Source of the DNA: Trichinella spiralis
Taxonomy: Eukaryota > Nematoda > Enoplea > Trichinellida > Trichinellidae
Reading direction: 5' to 3'
Assembly (NCBI GenBank): GCA_000181795.3
Contig: CM012954.1
Location: 4,330,145 to 4,394,144 of the forward strand
DNA: 64,000 nt
Part shown: positions 47,124 to 58,612 of the stretch, in pieces
How the letters are laid out: each line of letters starts with the position of its first letter
Numbering within the stretch: position 1 is the stretch's first letter
The notes under the pieces: model-generated
Databases searched by the model: none
What the model was told of the DNA's origin: nothing
The model's input: only the letters and a program-made list of their open reading frames with translations
Program-made: the position numbers and the translations under genes

Positions 47124-50100
47124 ATGGCATTATCACATTTCATTATCTTTATCACACTGATGGATTGGTGGTGTGCCATGCGATCATCTGCCGAGGTATT
47201 TACAGCCATGGCTGATGTGGAAAACCTCATTCATACTGAAGATAATGTGGTGGACGTGATTGAACAGTACATTGAAAGTGATTTGAGACGACTGCAGCGT
47301 TTGAAAAGGTACATTTTTTTTGAATGAATTTTAGTTTTTCTTTTTTTCAACCGGGAAATCGTCTTTCGTCTACTTCCTCCAACGTGAAGAAGACCTATAA
47401 ATGTAGTAGCATTATAAGTTACAGATTAAATATTCAGCTGAGCAAGTTTATCATATGAAGAAGAATGCAATTTATCAAAAGTCGCACCCTAATATTCTAT
47501 CCAACTAAGATGACGTTTTTACCTTGAGCAGTAGTTCGGCGACCTTTTCTCAAAAGTGACACACACACACGTGAGAGTCATTTTTAAACCAATTTATATT
47601 TTATTGTCAGTTGTTTGTTCGAACTCTTTCGAAAACGTAACCTGCATGAAAATTTGATTTAATTATTAGAAAAAAATAACATAACAGTTTGTTTTTATTG
47701 ATAATTAAATTCACACATAGTTTGGCACAAGAATATCGTGAAAGCAAAGAAAAAGCTTTGAAAGAAGGTGCAGATCGACTTTACAATCCAGTGAATGCAT
47801 TTTTATTTATTAAAAAACTGACCGAAGAGTGGAACGACGTTGAACTGCTGATGAAATCTGACCACGCAGACAGTAAATGAAATTTGTTTTCATGTTCAAT
47901 TTTACAATATCAAAAAATACTTACATTTGACGACCATTTTCAATAGTTTACTTACAAAACATAACTGCAATGCGGGATTCATCGTTGGCTAAATTCCCTA
48001 CTGAAGAAGATTTGACCGGAGCGGCCGAAGCTTTGCTACGCCTTCAAGATGTCTACAAATTGGACACGCATGAATTATCTTCTGGAAGAATAAAAGGTGC
48101 CAAGCAGGGTCTTGAATTGGATGGTATGAATTAATTTGTTTAATAATATTTCCTGGTTTGTTTATTTTGTTTTTCGCTTAACAATAGCTAACGGCTGTTT
48201 TGAACTTGGTCGAGTTGCTTATAATCAAAAAGATTATTACCATGTGATCCTTTGGATGCAGGAAGCGTTGAATCGCGTTGAACATGAAAATCCACCGTCT
48301 GTTGATCAGGCCGAAATTCTCGAATATCTTGCTTACGGAATGTATCAACAAGGCAACGTGAAAAGAGCGTTGCAGTTGACGAAACGCTTGCAACGCATCA
48401 AGCCCGATCATCCCAGAGCTGAAGGAAACGTCAAATGGTATCTGGACCTATTGGCTAAAGAAGGTGTGTCCAGAGTTACCGATCACGATCTGCCACCAAT
48501 CGTCAATGCTCGTCCGAACGACCAAGCTCTGCCAGAGAGGAAGGACTTTGAAGCATTGTGTCGTGGTGAATATTTGCTGGTAAAACAAAAAAAATCTCAA
48601 ATTATGCAAATATACCCCAACAATAATTTCTTCCGTAAATTACTCTTTTTAAACAGACAGAAAAACAACGCTCTCGTTTGTATTGCTATTACAAGCGTGA
48701 TACACCATTTTTGAGTTTGGCACCGATCAAGGTGGAAGTGATGCACTGGAAACCAAAAATTGTCATTTTCCGTCAGGTGATCAGTGCAAACGAGATTGCC
48801 GTATTGAAAACTCTAGCATATCCTCGGGTAAGATTTCTCTGGATGTGTTCATATTATTGTTCTTGAGAGAAAAATGGGCAGTTTCCATCGCGCTTTTTTG
48901 TTCTTTTTTTTCGCGTACTTTTTCAGCTTTCCCGAGCGACGGTGCAAAATTCCGAAACTGGCGAACTTGAAACTGCTAAATACAGAATCAGCAAAAGGTG
49001 TCGAACTGTTTGTTTTTCCTTTATTGGGTGGGGTTCACTTTAGCTTTGTTAGAGCATGCTTTTGTCTCTCTCTCTCTCTCTTTTTTTTTTACCAATTATC
49101 ACTTCCATTAGTTTTGCTTGTTCTTTTGTTGCTTTGTAGTTGCGAAGAGCCACCGTGCACAACAAGGAGACGGGACAACTGGAACACGCCTCGTATCGTA
49201 TCAGTAAAAGGTGTTTGTTGTTTGCATTAACTTTATATATTGCTTGTTATTGTTAGATATGCTAGAAAACATAAAAGCTTGGGTAGTAGTAGTAGTAGCT
49301 AGTTGATTGTATGAAAAATAATCTACGTACTTACCTGCTTTTGCAGTTTCTCATTTTGGTAATTTATAATTTTTCAGCGCATGGTTGAAAGAACATGAAC
49401 ATCCAGTAGTTGATAGAATCGTAAAAAGGATCCATGATATGACCAACTTGAATATGGAAACTGCTGAAGATCTTCAGGTATATTTTTTAGCTTCAACAAT
49501 TTGCTCGACTTCAGTTACAGATTAATATTCTTTCTTCGTTTTTTCATCTTATTCATTCACTGGTTAATTTTCATTTTTCACATTTGGCGTCATTGGTTTT
49601 CTTTTTTCTTTTGTCAGTGATAATCATCAATGTGATGATGATATTAAATGTTCTATTTACAGATTGCCAACTACGGTCTCGGAGGTCATTACGACCCTCA
49701 CTTCGATCATGCTAGGGTAAGCATCGTGCTAGAGGGTCATTGTCAATGATAAATTGCATTTTTTATGAACTCTTAACATTGAAATGAGAATAGTAATAAT
49801 AATAGTAATCAAAGAAATAACGTGTACCGATTACTTAGGTTTCACTTCCAGGATAATACTATTATTACAGTATATTGGAACGCAGGATAAATGCAATATA
49901 TAATGTGTTTGAACCGAACCGCTACAAACGTAATAAAAGATATACATTGACAACGTTCTCTCTAGCACGAAATTCTTTCTTTACTTATTTTTTGCTTTTG
50001 TTTAGATAGCCAATTACGGGATAGGTGGTCACTATGAACCTCATTTTGATATGTCTACGGTAAGCGATGCGCCGGTTATCTCATCAGCAGAGAGGCTCTA

Positions 50101-51035
50101 ATTAAAAACATAAAATTGTAGGGAGATCAGTAATTAGAGATGTAATTTATAATTTATAAATACAAAATAACCAAACAAAACAAATTAAACAGCCTCTGCT
50201 GATGAGAGAAAATATCCGGTTAAATTTTCAGTAGACCTTTGCTCATGGACTATTTCAGCGTGACGAAGTGGATCCATATGAGCACGGGCATGGAAATCGC
50301 ATCGCCACCACTCTTTTTTATGTGAGTATTTTATTCAACATATTTTGCAAGATGTTTTTTCTTTATAGAAGGAAGAGGTGAATGCTTTCAAAAGCCTGAA
50401 CACTGGTAATCGGATCGCAACGGTTCTGTTTTATGTATGTATTTAATTTTATATGCACTGTCGGTTGAATTTTGTTTCCTTTTGCTTCTACCTTTTCTTT
50501 TCTACGTATACCGCATGCCATAATCGAAAATTTGCTTCTATTTTTGCATGAAAAATGTGCAAAGGAAGAAGTTTCAATACAAAAAAAAACTGAATTATTT
50601 CAAATTCTAATTTGCATGCTAATATATGAATAATATGTGAATGAATGTGCTGCAACTTTATCCCTTTTCTTCGACTAGTTATGATAGTTGAAAAGTCAAC
50701 CAACGTGGACAAATATCCTTCCTTTTAGATATCTCAACCTGAAGCTGGTGGTGCAACAGTGTTTATTACACACAAGTTGGCCATTTTTCCAGTCGAGGTA
50801 AAGTAAAAAGCAGATCACTATGATGAAAGTGGAAGCCATAGGGGACGTGCTACTTTTTCAGGGTGACGCTGCATTTTGGTTCAATTTGAAACCTAATGGC
50901 GAAGGTGACATGTCGACCCGCCACGCAGCTTGTCCAGTTTTAGCTGGTGTGAAATGGGTTGCGAATAAATGGATTCACGAACGTGGTCAAGAGTTTTACC
51001 GGCCTTGCGGTCTACGCGAAGATGATTATGAATAA
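47124..51035 (+). CDS. Prolyl 4-hydroxylase alpha subunit, tandem copy 2, with three alternative exon pairs
   Basis: Same enzyme family and ER role as its upstream neighbour. Constant exons: 47124-47308, 47721-47872, 47947-48123, 48188-48579, 48657-48827, 49378-49477, 50729-50797 and 50862-51035. Alternative pairs: 6a 48927-48997 or 6b 49140-49210; 8a 49663-49716 or 8b 50006-50059; 9a 50259-50321 or 9b 50369-50434. With all a-type exons the product has 535 residues; 9b adds one residue. A signal peptide (MALSHFIIFITLMDW), TPR domain (YNQKDYYHVILWMQEAL) and catalytic domain are complete. Iron ligands are H429, D431 (in either exon 8) and H499; K509 should bind 2-oxoglutarate. Every member of every pair keeps its reading frame and splice sites, so none looks decayed. 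An AATAAA lies at 51437-51442. Splice usage is inferred, not observed. Confidence 0.96.
48927..49210 (+). other. Alternative exon pair 6a/6b in P4HA copy 2
   Basis: Two 71-nt exons with identical phase. 6a (48927-48997) starts LSRATVQNSETGELE and 6b (49140-49210) starts LRRATVHNKETGQLE; both end in YRISK. Including both (142 nt) or neither would shift the frame, so they must be mutually exclusive. Vertebrate P4HA1 has a mutually exclusive pair of 71-bp exons at the equivalent place, one beginning LSRATV and the other LRRAT. Copy 1 has only a 6b-like exon. Confidence 0.88.
49663..50059 (+). other. Alternative exon pair 8a/8b in P4HA copy 2
   Basis: Two 54-nt phase-0 exons encode alternative iron-binding segments: 8a (49663-49716) contains GLGGHYDPHFDHAR and 8b (50006-50059) contains GIGGHYEPHFDMST. 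Both keep the His and Asp ligands. Each is flanked by TTTACAG or TTTAG acceptors and GTAAGC donors. The spacer is 289 nt, so exclusion would need regulation beyond steric hindrance. Copy 1 has a single 8b-like exon. Confidence 0.85.
50259..50434 (+). other. Alternative exon pair 9a/9b in P4HA copy 2
   Basis: 9a (50259-50321, 63 nt) encodes RDEVDPYEHGH then GNRIATTLFY; 9b (50369-50434, 66 nt) encodes KEEVNAFKSLNT then GNRIATVLFY. Both are phase 0. They are only 47 nt apart, so splicing 9a to 9b is unlikely. The pair is orthologous in position and in relative length to that of copy 1, so it predates the gene duplication. Confidence 0.85.
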
Positions 51036-51558
51036 ATGCGAACAAAAATGAACCGACCGAAATCGTTATTATTGCATCAGTTGCAACTCTTATTCTTTTT
51101 TAAATGTACAAAAAAATTTCAATTTTAATTCCAGTACAGAGTATTGTTATCGATTATCGTTTCTGAAACTGTTGCTTTTTACATTTCCACGATACAGTAT
51201 GCAAATATATAATAGCCTCAAGCCAAGCAATGATTTATCCCCTCCTATGCTCTCTTCTTCCAGTACAATCTCAGTGGTTGAAAATATATTTTCTGATATT
51301 TCGTTTTCACTGCCTACCTTTTTCTTTACTGTGAATGATATACTTAAATAAGTAAGTATATAACGAATGGCCTGTTATTTACTTATTTATCAGTTTAATA
51401 CATTTTTGATTACTACATTGTTGCTCTCCTGTGCTGAATAAAAAGATTCCAAAATCGATCAATCAATTTGTAAAAGACGAATTGTGAAATTGGAAAAAAA
51501 AGCTGCGCAATGATGCACTGAAAAGCAGCAAAAAGTACGCTTTGATCGTGGAATGCTT
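51036..51558. other. Convergent 3' region of P4HA copy 2 and the MAM-protein gene
   Basis: 3' untranslated sequence of P4HA copy 2 with AATAAA at 51437-51442, about 115 nt from the stop codon of the minus-strand gene. Transcripts of the two genes may nearly touch or overlap. No exon recognised. Confidence 0.6.
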
Positions 51559-54135
51559 TTAGAAACACAACGACTGGCGATTGTCATCGATAAGATCAAT
51601 CGACTGGATGCCAAACGCCGCCGCGCCAGAAATCGGTTCCAGAATATGACTGGCGACCAAGAAAATCTACGCATATGGAACAGATCTCACATGAGAATAT
51701 TGTTGACAGAATATTAACAACCAAGCAAGCCCTATTCTACCATTCAGAAAAGCAAAAAGGAGAAAAAAGGAAGAGAATAAGAATAATAACCTTACCCGAG
51801 TATCTTGTTCACTGATTGGTTCTGCAATTTCAGCAAAGTTACGAGTATCGTTGAGAGTCAGCTGTGGCCCAGCAGCCAGATGACACTGATCAGATGGTAG
51901 AGTAGAATTGTACTGGTTGTGGCAGATGTAAAATTCCGAACCCCAGGTACTTCGTTTCAGCAGCACACGCAATATGCGCGCTCGACTGACACGGAAAAAC
52001 TGAGATTCAATATAAGCATGCGGTTGTCGCTTGTCGAAAATCAATGTACCCAAGAAAAACTCATTTTTCACTGCGAACAGAAAAATATTTAAATAAATCA
52101 TCAAGCAACTGAAAGCATTTTGCACTTGTGCATCATCTACCTGCAGGCTTTATTTTTACGTTGTTGGCCACACCAATTGCATGCGCAGTTATTGAAAATC
52201 GAGGCCCATTAGCTATTGTGCTATCGAGAAGCCATCGGCAAGATTGACCATCTGTGAAAATGTCATTTTTCAACATCGACTACATATTTATTCGGTTCCT
52301 GAGAAATTCTTTTTCTCCTCATACCTGCAAAATTGCATCCAAGTGCCTGACACGCTTCCGGTTCACCTATGCGAGAAGAATTGCACACGTCCGCTTTGTA
52401 AACGATATCATCTATTGCGACAAACTGCTCGCCAGCATCTGCTTCACCAACGCCGATGATTGCCAGCTTTAAAAATTATTATTATTAATCTGCGAATGTT
52501 ACATAATTGAACCAATATCCATTCAAATATACCTCGTACGGTTCATAAATTGGCCCTGGAATAAAAACTGGACTAAAGTCATCCTGCACTTCTGTGCAAT
52601 AGATAGAATTCAACGATTCGACTTTGAGCACACATACTTTGAACGATGCTTGTCCAGCTTTCCATCGTCTGCAAAATTCACAGATGCAGTTAAAATGTGA
52701 AATTTGCAAAAAAAGCATAAAATTCACTTGAAGTTCAATTCACCGTTACCACGCTGACAGTAAAACGCCGGACTAATCAAATATCCACTACCGGGAACAG
52801 TCATCTGCTGAACATCTATCATACCAAAAGCACCATCTGAAACGAAAATTAATATCGAAATCATTAAAAAGTTTTTTTTTAATTAAAAAACGAAATATAA
52901 ATACTTGGATGAATAGAATTCAAATAAGATTTATCCGGGACTTCTACGACAGTACTCCAATTGTACTGATCATCAAGTACATTACGCCACAAGCATACAT
53001 TATCAAAAGTGCATTCTGCTTCAGCAGCAGAAGTAGCATACATATGTGGAGATGGAGCCAAATCAATTTCGGTAAATTTTGGTTGTTCAGATTCAATTTC
53101 TGAAATATTACACACATAGGATTTACATAATTAAAACAAATATTCATAAAATTCAAATCTACCCGACAGACATACGTTCGCTTCGTATTTGATGTCATCG
53201 ACAGCTACAAAACCTTCACCATTATAAGACGTATACATTTTGATAATAATCTGGTATGGTACAGCAATTGGATCTATGGAAATAACACAATGCTTGCCAC
53301 GATTTTCTTTGAAATCACAAGAGGATGGTCGCAATTCACCAACTGACTTCAAAGGATATTCACCAGCCGCAACAGCGGCAACTTCAAGTTTCACTGGACC
53401 ATAAATCCAGTAACTTAAAATACACAGTATATCAAAAAGTATTTAATAAAATGTATAAATAAAAATAATAATAGAAAAACGAAATACGCAAAACTGAATT
53501 TTCCCGGACCACGTTGACACAAAGCTGGATTACTGATCCAAATAGCGTACGATTGTTGAGTAGAATTTTCTGAGCCGGCGACAATTAAATGATTGCCTAC
53601 AATATATTAATTTGCCTGTTGTAATTTCATATGAGAAAAGATAAAAAACACTTTTCACCATCCTTCGGAGTAATTCCTGGACGAATGACGGCCGGCCAAC
53701 GTCTGTGGCCAACTTTACGCATCAGATACCAATTGTTTTCAGCTTGGCCATTCAGCACGTTTTTCCATCGACATGCGATCGGCTGCTCGAAATTACAATC
53801 CAAATCCGACGATTCTTTAATAAATTCTTCCGCATAACCTGAATCATGTGAAATCGATTTTATTTGATTTGGAAGAAGAAAACAACAAATTAGCATTCAC
53901 AACACAAAAAATTACCAGTCTGGATTAAGCCATCGCCAACAACTTCCAATTCTAAATATCTCTTCAACTTTTCCGCAGCAGCTCGAGCCCCTGGTGAACA
54001 ACAATCTACTGAAACAGCATCACAAAAGACAATTTTAAACAATAAATACATATTCAACAAACAAGCAACAACAATACCAAAAAGTAGCTGATAAAAAGTG
54101 CTGAAGAAAACTACTGAAACGACAAAAACGAGCAT
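51559..54135 (-). CDS. Secreted protein with three MAM-like domains, twelve exons
   Basis: Predicted extracellular adhesion or matrix protein; no transmembrane helix after the signal peptide. Exons on the minus strand: 54135-54078, 54008-53916, 53838-53659, 53596-53488, 53413-53163, 53099-52905, 52836-52728, 52668-52533, 52466-52325, 52251-52141, 52070-51796 and 51666-51559, giving 588 residues. The first exon is a signal peptide (MLVFVVSVVFFSTFYQLLF). Repeat 1 runs from LDCNFEQPIACRWKNV to FVAVDDIKYEANVC, repeat 2 from AECTFDNVCLWRNV to FVAIDDIVYKADVC, and repeat 3 begins ALGCNFADGQSCRW and is more diverged. The pattern C-x-F...C-x-W, a central C-Q-R-G and a closing VA(V/I)DDI is that of MAM domains. 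I do not recognise an orthologue with a known function. It is also possible to read through the first intron, which would lengthen the hydrophobic N terminus. Confidence 0.82.
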
Positions 54136-54772
54136 TTTCGTAAAAAAAAATTATGCAACTGCCGATCACCTCTGACTGACTGACTGAACTGCAGGTAACG
54201 CTGATGAATGAAAAATCGCCGTCGTGTTATATACTTGTGTGCGATTGATTTGTAAAACCTGACATGCCTCGGGACTTGGCCAGCACTGATTTCTACGGTT
54301 GGAATGGAAATTCTCCATTGTGACAAAATTCCTTTATCTGGCCAAATCGAATGCTCAACATACTGTGACACAAGCGTTGAAACAGTGCTCAATTTTTATT
54401 GACACCATAGCACATTCTTCAATTCAGGAATGCGAATACAGGCGAATACATCGCCCACTTTGGTATCACTTCCAAATATTCAAAATCCAAAACAAACAAA
54501 CAAATAAATAAATAAATAACAAACCCATCACCTGAAATCTGAAAACGAATTTACAATGTTCTGTTGTAGATTTTCGTTTCTACTAAATTCCAACAAAAGT
54601 TGGAGGTAAATTTTACAACAGTAGTATAATCGAATAAACTTACTGTAATCAACAATGGATAAGAACAACAACAAAAAACGATCAAAATATTGCACGATGC
54701 AATACTTGTCGTGCAATAGGATAGAAGAAAAAAATTGCAAATAAAATCCATTCTCCAATTCTAACCTTCACT
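54136..54772. other. Intergenic region between MAM-protein and USO1 genes
   Basis: Both neighbours are on the minus strand; this is the promoter side of the MAM-protein gene and the 3' flank of USO1. No exon was recognised. Confidence 0.5.
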
Positions 54773-57700
54773 TCACGGTGAACCGCAGAGGAGTAAATCG
54801 TCTTCGCCATCGCTGCTCACCTCGGCTCCAAGATGGATCAACATCTGCTTTTGTTCTTTCAGCTTTTGGTCATGGTCGGCCAACAGCAGCAGCAAATCTT
54901 GATTTTCCGCGTACAAAGCTTCATACTTGGCCCGAAATTCGCTGGCCGATTGACGGGATGCATTTGCTGCCACGTCTGGATCCGCAAAATTGCACTGTAT
55001 GCCCACCGTGGTCAATTCCTTTGCCATACCCGCCGCCCCGGCTACCAGGCCCGGAACCTCGGCGCCGTTCGTTGGCGCCGTCAGTGCAGTTTGGCTTTTT
55101 TTCAACAAATTCAATTCTGCATCCTTTCTAGCCGAATCCATCTCGTACCATTTCAAGCTGTTTTGCGCTTCATTCAGGCGAAGTTTCAACAGTTCGTTTT
55201 CCTCAGCCAATTTCCCCAATTGCGCAGCTTGTTCTTCGTAAGCTTGCCAACCGAACGCCAGTTGCGCGTTCAGCTGTTCAACAAGCGAATTTGAAGCTTG
55301 AATTGCATAAGAAAACTCTCCTTGCGCAACCTAACAAGCACAAATTCACAAATTCATCAAAAAAGTATTTAACAAATTCGTTGTAAAAAATAAATCTGAT
55401 CGCATAAATCAGACTCCCCATCTCTCTCCATCTAAGCTTCACAGTGATATGCACACACACCTTTATATATCGTAAATAATAATGATAATTAAATAAATGC
55501 AAAATACCGTACCAAGACCATATTTACCTGATTAGCAATATGCTGTTGCCACAGTATGCACTGTTGCTGATAATAATGCACTTCCGCATCGCGCTGCTGT
55601 AGCAAAAGTTCTAAACATTCCAACTGACTTTTCAAATTTGCTTGCTCAGCGAATGCGTTCGCTTGGTTCTCATCCATCGTTGTCACATAATATTGCTTCT
55701 GAAAAGGAAAAATATAATAAAATAGCATAAAATACAAAAATATAAATATTTACCAACTGCTGCAACTGATCACTGATTGAATTCAACTGAACTTGATATT
55801 CTTGATATTGCAGTGCTTGTTCTTCTTGCTTCTGCTTCTGTTGGTCAAATTCAGTTCGACGATTCGCTTCCAATTCCAAAGTTTGCAAACGTGCCGTCAG
55901 ACGTCCAATTTGTTCATCCTGGTCTTTGATCAACTGCTTGTACTGGTCAACCACGCGATCCTTTTGTTCAGCTGCTTCGGGCAGAAGCATACTGTCGGCC
56001 GGAGCCTGGCTAAATCCCAGTGTCCGAGTGACGTCCGGCTCCAGCTGCCGGAACAATTTTGTAAATTCGTGGTCGAACAATAAATCACGTGCCTGGCTGC
56101 CCTTCGGCTGCGGTTTTTGACTCACTCTGGCATAAGCTTCAGATTTGGTGACCAATTCCAGCTTTTCAACAAATCGAACTCGACCTATGTGTGACTCGAC
56201 CAAATTAACGAGCGATTCTCTGAATAACAAAAACAATTTTTAATTAAAAAATAATATTCACCAAATTTCCCCTTTCTCATTTTACTTTGTATATTTTTTC
56301 ACCGATCCATCGTTGAACAACGAGCATACACCGATCAAAAATGCAGACAATCCTTGTGTTAGGCATTCCATATCGTCTGCTTCACTTCCCCGAAGTTGTC
56401 CAAAAAGCTGATCAAAATAATAAATAAACAAACAAATAAATAAACAAAAGACCATTTACAAGTGCTCGTTACATACGTAAGTCACATTGTCCGGCTGTTG
56501 GAGAAAATGACTGACCGCAAGAGGAGAATGGGCTAACCAACCGGACAACAGCATCAACAATCCTATGCGGACTTGGTAATGATGACTTCTTAACAAAATC
56601 GACGTAACTTGTTGTAATAGGGATTTTGGAGGCTCACTGACATCAGTTGCCAGTTGAACTCTGAGTAAGCATTCTTTTTCGTCCGTTGACCAAATACAAG
56701 CGTGCATCAGCAAACAAGCACAAAGCCACTGATCCAACGGATCACTGCTCACCAAGCCGGTGCAGATCAAATGACCGGCGGTAACTTGTTCTACTGGAAT
56801 TAAAATCTAAAGTAAATATAAAATTTGGAACAATTTCAATCAATTGCTCAGCACCTTCGGCTGTCGACGGCAGCAATGTTTGCACCAAATGGGCCTTGCC
56901 GTGGTCGTTTTTGTACAAAAAGCTCTGCAAACAGTAAAGAGTAGCCAAACGAAGACCAAATGGCCGACCGCTGTTGGTCATCGACAACAACAATATGACC
57001 ACAATATTTTGGCTACATTCGGAGTTGGTGGCGACCGTTTCGAAATAATCCTGGTTAGCCTGATTGCCACGAATCACCTCCGCCACGGCAAGCACCACCG
57101 ACGTCAACACTTTGGCAGTTATCTCAGGCGACAACAGCAAATTCATCAAACTGGACAAGAAGCCATAACTGTGAAAATCATACTGACAATTGCTAATCAA
57201 ATCACTTGGAATTGAAGGCGATACAAGCGTACGAACAACCTGAAACACAACGATTAAACGATTATCAGTAATAATAATTTTTAATTTGTAAACTTGCATC
57301 GATCAATTGCAAAACTGTCGCAGTACGTTCTTCGGTCCAATAATTTTCCAAATTTCCCCCCTCCTCTTCCACCGCACACAACAAATCCAACACACCTTGT
57401 AAATCTCTTATCAGAGAATGTTCACGAAAAAGTTGAACATTGCTTGGATTGCCTTTGAGCATCTTGTACATCAGAAACAAGCAATCTTCCGAAACAACAC
57501 CTAGACAAAAACAGCACATCTTTAGCTCGCTGTTTACATCAGTAAATAAAAATAAACTTCTCTACTGTTTCCTTCGCAATAAATAATGCGGATCAAACTT
57601 TCAAAACCATCTTCAAACGCAATGATCTTCTGGATGTTCACATTGCCGTGGGAAAGTTCAAGCAACAACAGAATAGCAAAATTTCGAATCACTTCGCGAT

Positions 57701-58612
57701 CATCATGCAATAGATCAATTATTCTCGGCGAAGCGGCGTGATTTTCCAACAAAATGTCTTGAATTGTTTTCGGATCATGAATCAACAACGCCGTCAAACA
57801 TCTTATCGCTTGTAATCGAACATTGAATTCAAGATCCTTAATTTTTTTAATTACAGTTATCCAGCTACATAAGCAGTTACTTAAAACGCAGAATACATTA
57901 TTACTTAAATGTATAAATCGTAATTTAAATTCTACATATCCTGCATTAAAAATAAAAAACAGAATCAAACTTACGTCGATCATACACAAAATACTGGTAA
58001 TGCTGTACTTTGTATCGATAATCATGCGTGCTAACTTTTGAATCTCATCTTGATCAAACTTCTTTTCCTGATGTACGTTGGCTAGAAAAAGAAAATTACA
58101 TCACCAATGTAATCAGTAATAATAAATGAAGCCAATTATCAATTAACCGGCAGAATCTTCTTCATCAATTAAAATTCTCAAAGTTTCCAACACTAGAGCT
58201 ATCAATTCAGCATCACGATCCGTTGAATCATTAGTACTAAAATATTCACAAAAGAAGAAGTTTAATTAATTGCTTAGTTTTCAGTTTTTTCATCTTCTTA
58301 CATGCTGTTATGCATTAAATGAACCAAAGCATCAATTGCTTGGGTTCCAACTTCGACACGGTTATGCTTAGCCATAGATCGCAAAGCTCGCAATGCATCT
58401 CGTCGATCTTCGTACAGTGTTGACGTTCGGAGCCGATTAACCAAACGACTTACCTTAACAAAAATCATAATCATCTCATAATCAACAATCTATTCATGAT
58501 GAATGTGAAATTTTAATTTGGATTTACAAACCTGCTCAGCTACGTCTTCTGCCATATCAGAGTTCTCTTTCCTGCCCACAATTGTCTGCAAACCACTCTT
58601 TATGTAATTCAT
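54773..58612 (-). CDS. USO1: General vesicular transport factor p115/USO1, twelve exons
   Basis: Golgi tethering factor that links ER-derived and COPI vesicles to cis-Golgi membranes through Rab1, golgins and SNAREs. Exons on the minus strand: 58612-58532, 58453-58302, 58236-58148, 58081-57975, 57836-57566, 57500-57298, 57239-56855, 56793-56477, 56407-56286, 56219-55754, 55698-55528 and 55330-54773, giving 973 residues, close to the human length. The N-terminal armadillo-type head is well conserved (RRDALRALRSMAKHNRVEVG, SREVIRN-like DDREVIRNFAIL, VVRTLVSPSIP, SEVIRG-like AEVIRGNQANQDYF, ASQKPQP-like VSQKPQPKGSQ, DHEFTKL). It is followed by Gln-rich coiled coil and a C terminus ENQDLLLLLADHDQKL ending in an acidic patch (SSDGEDDLLL). 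The fully collinear match gives high confidence. The intron between 57298 and 57239 appears to use a GC donor (GCAAGT), the only choice that keeps phase and the conserved length. Confidence 0.96.

Noticed and set aside
54778-55294. Plus-strand frames of 117 and 153 codons
   Set aside because: Antisense shadows of the last USO1 exon.
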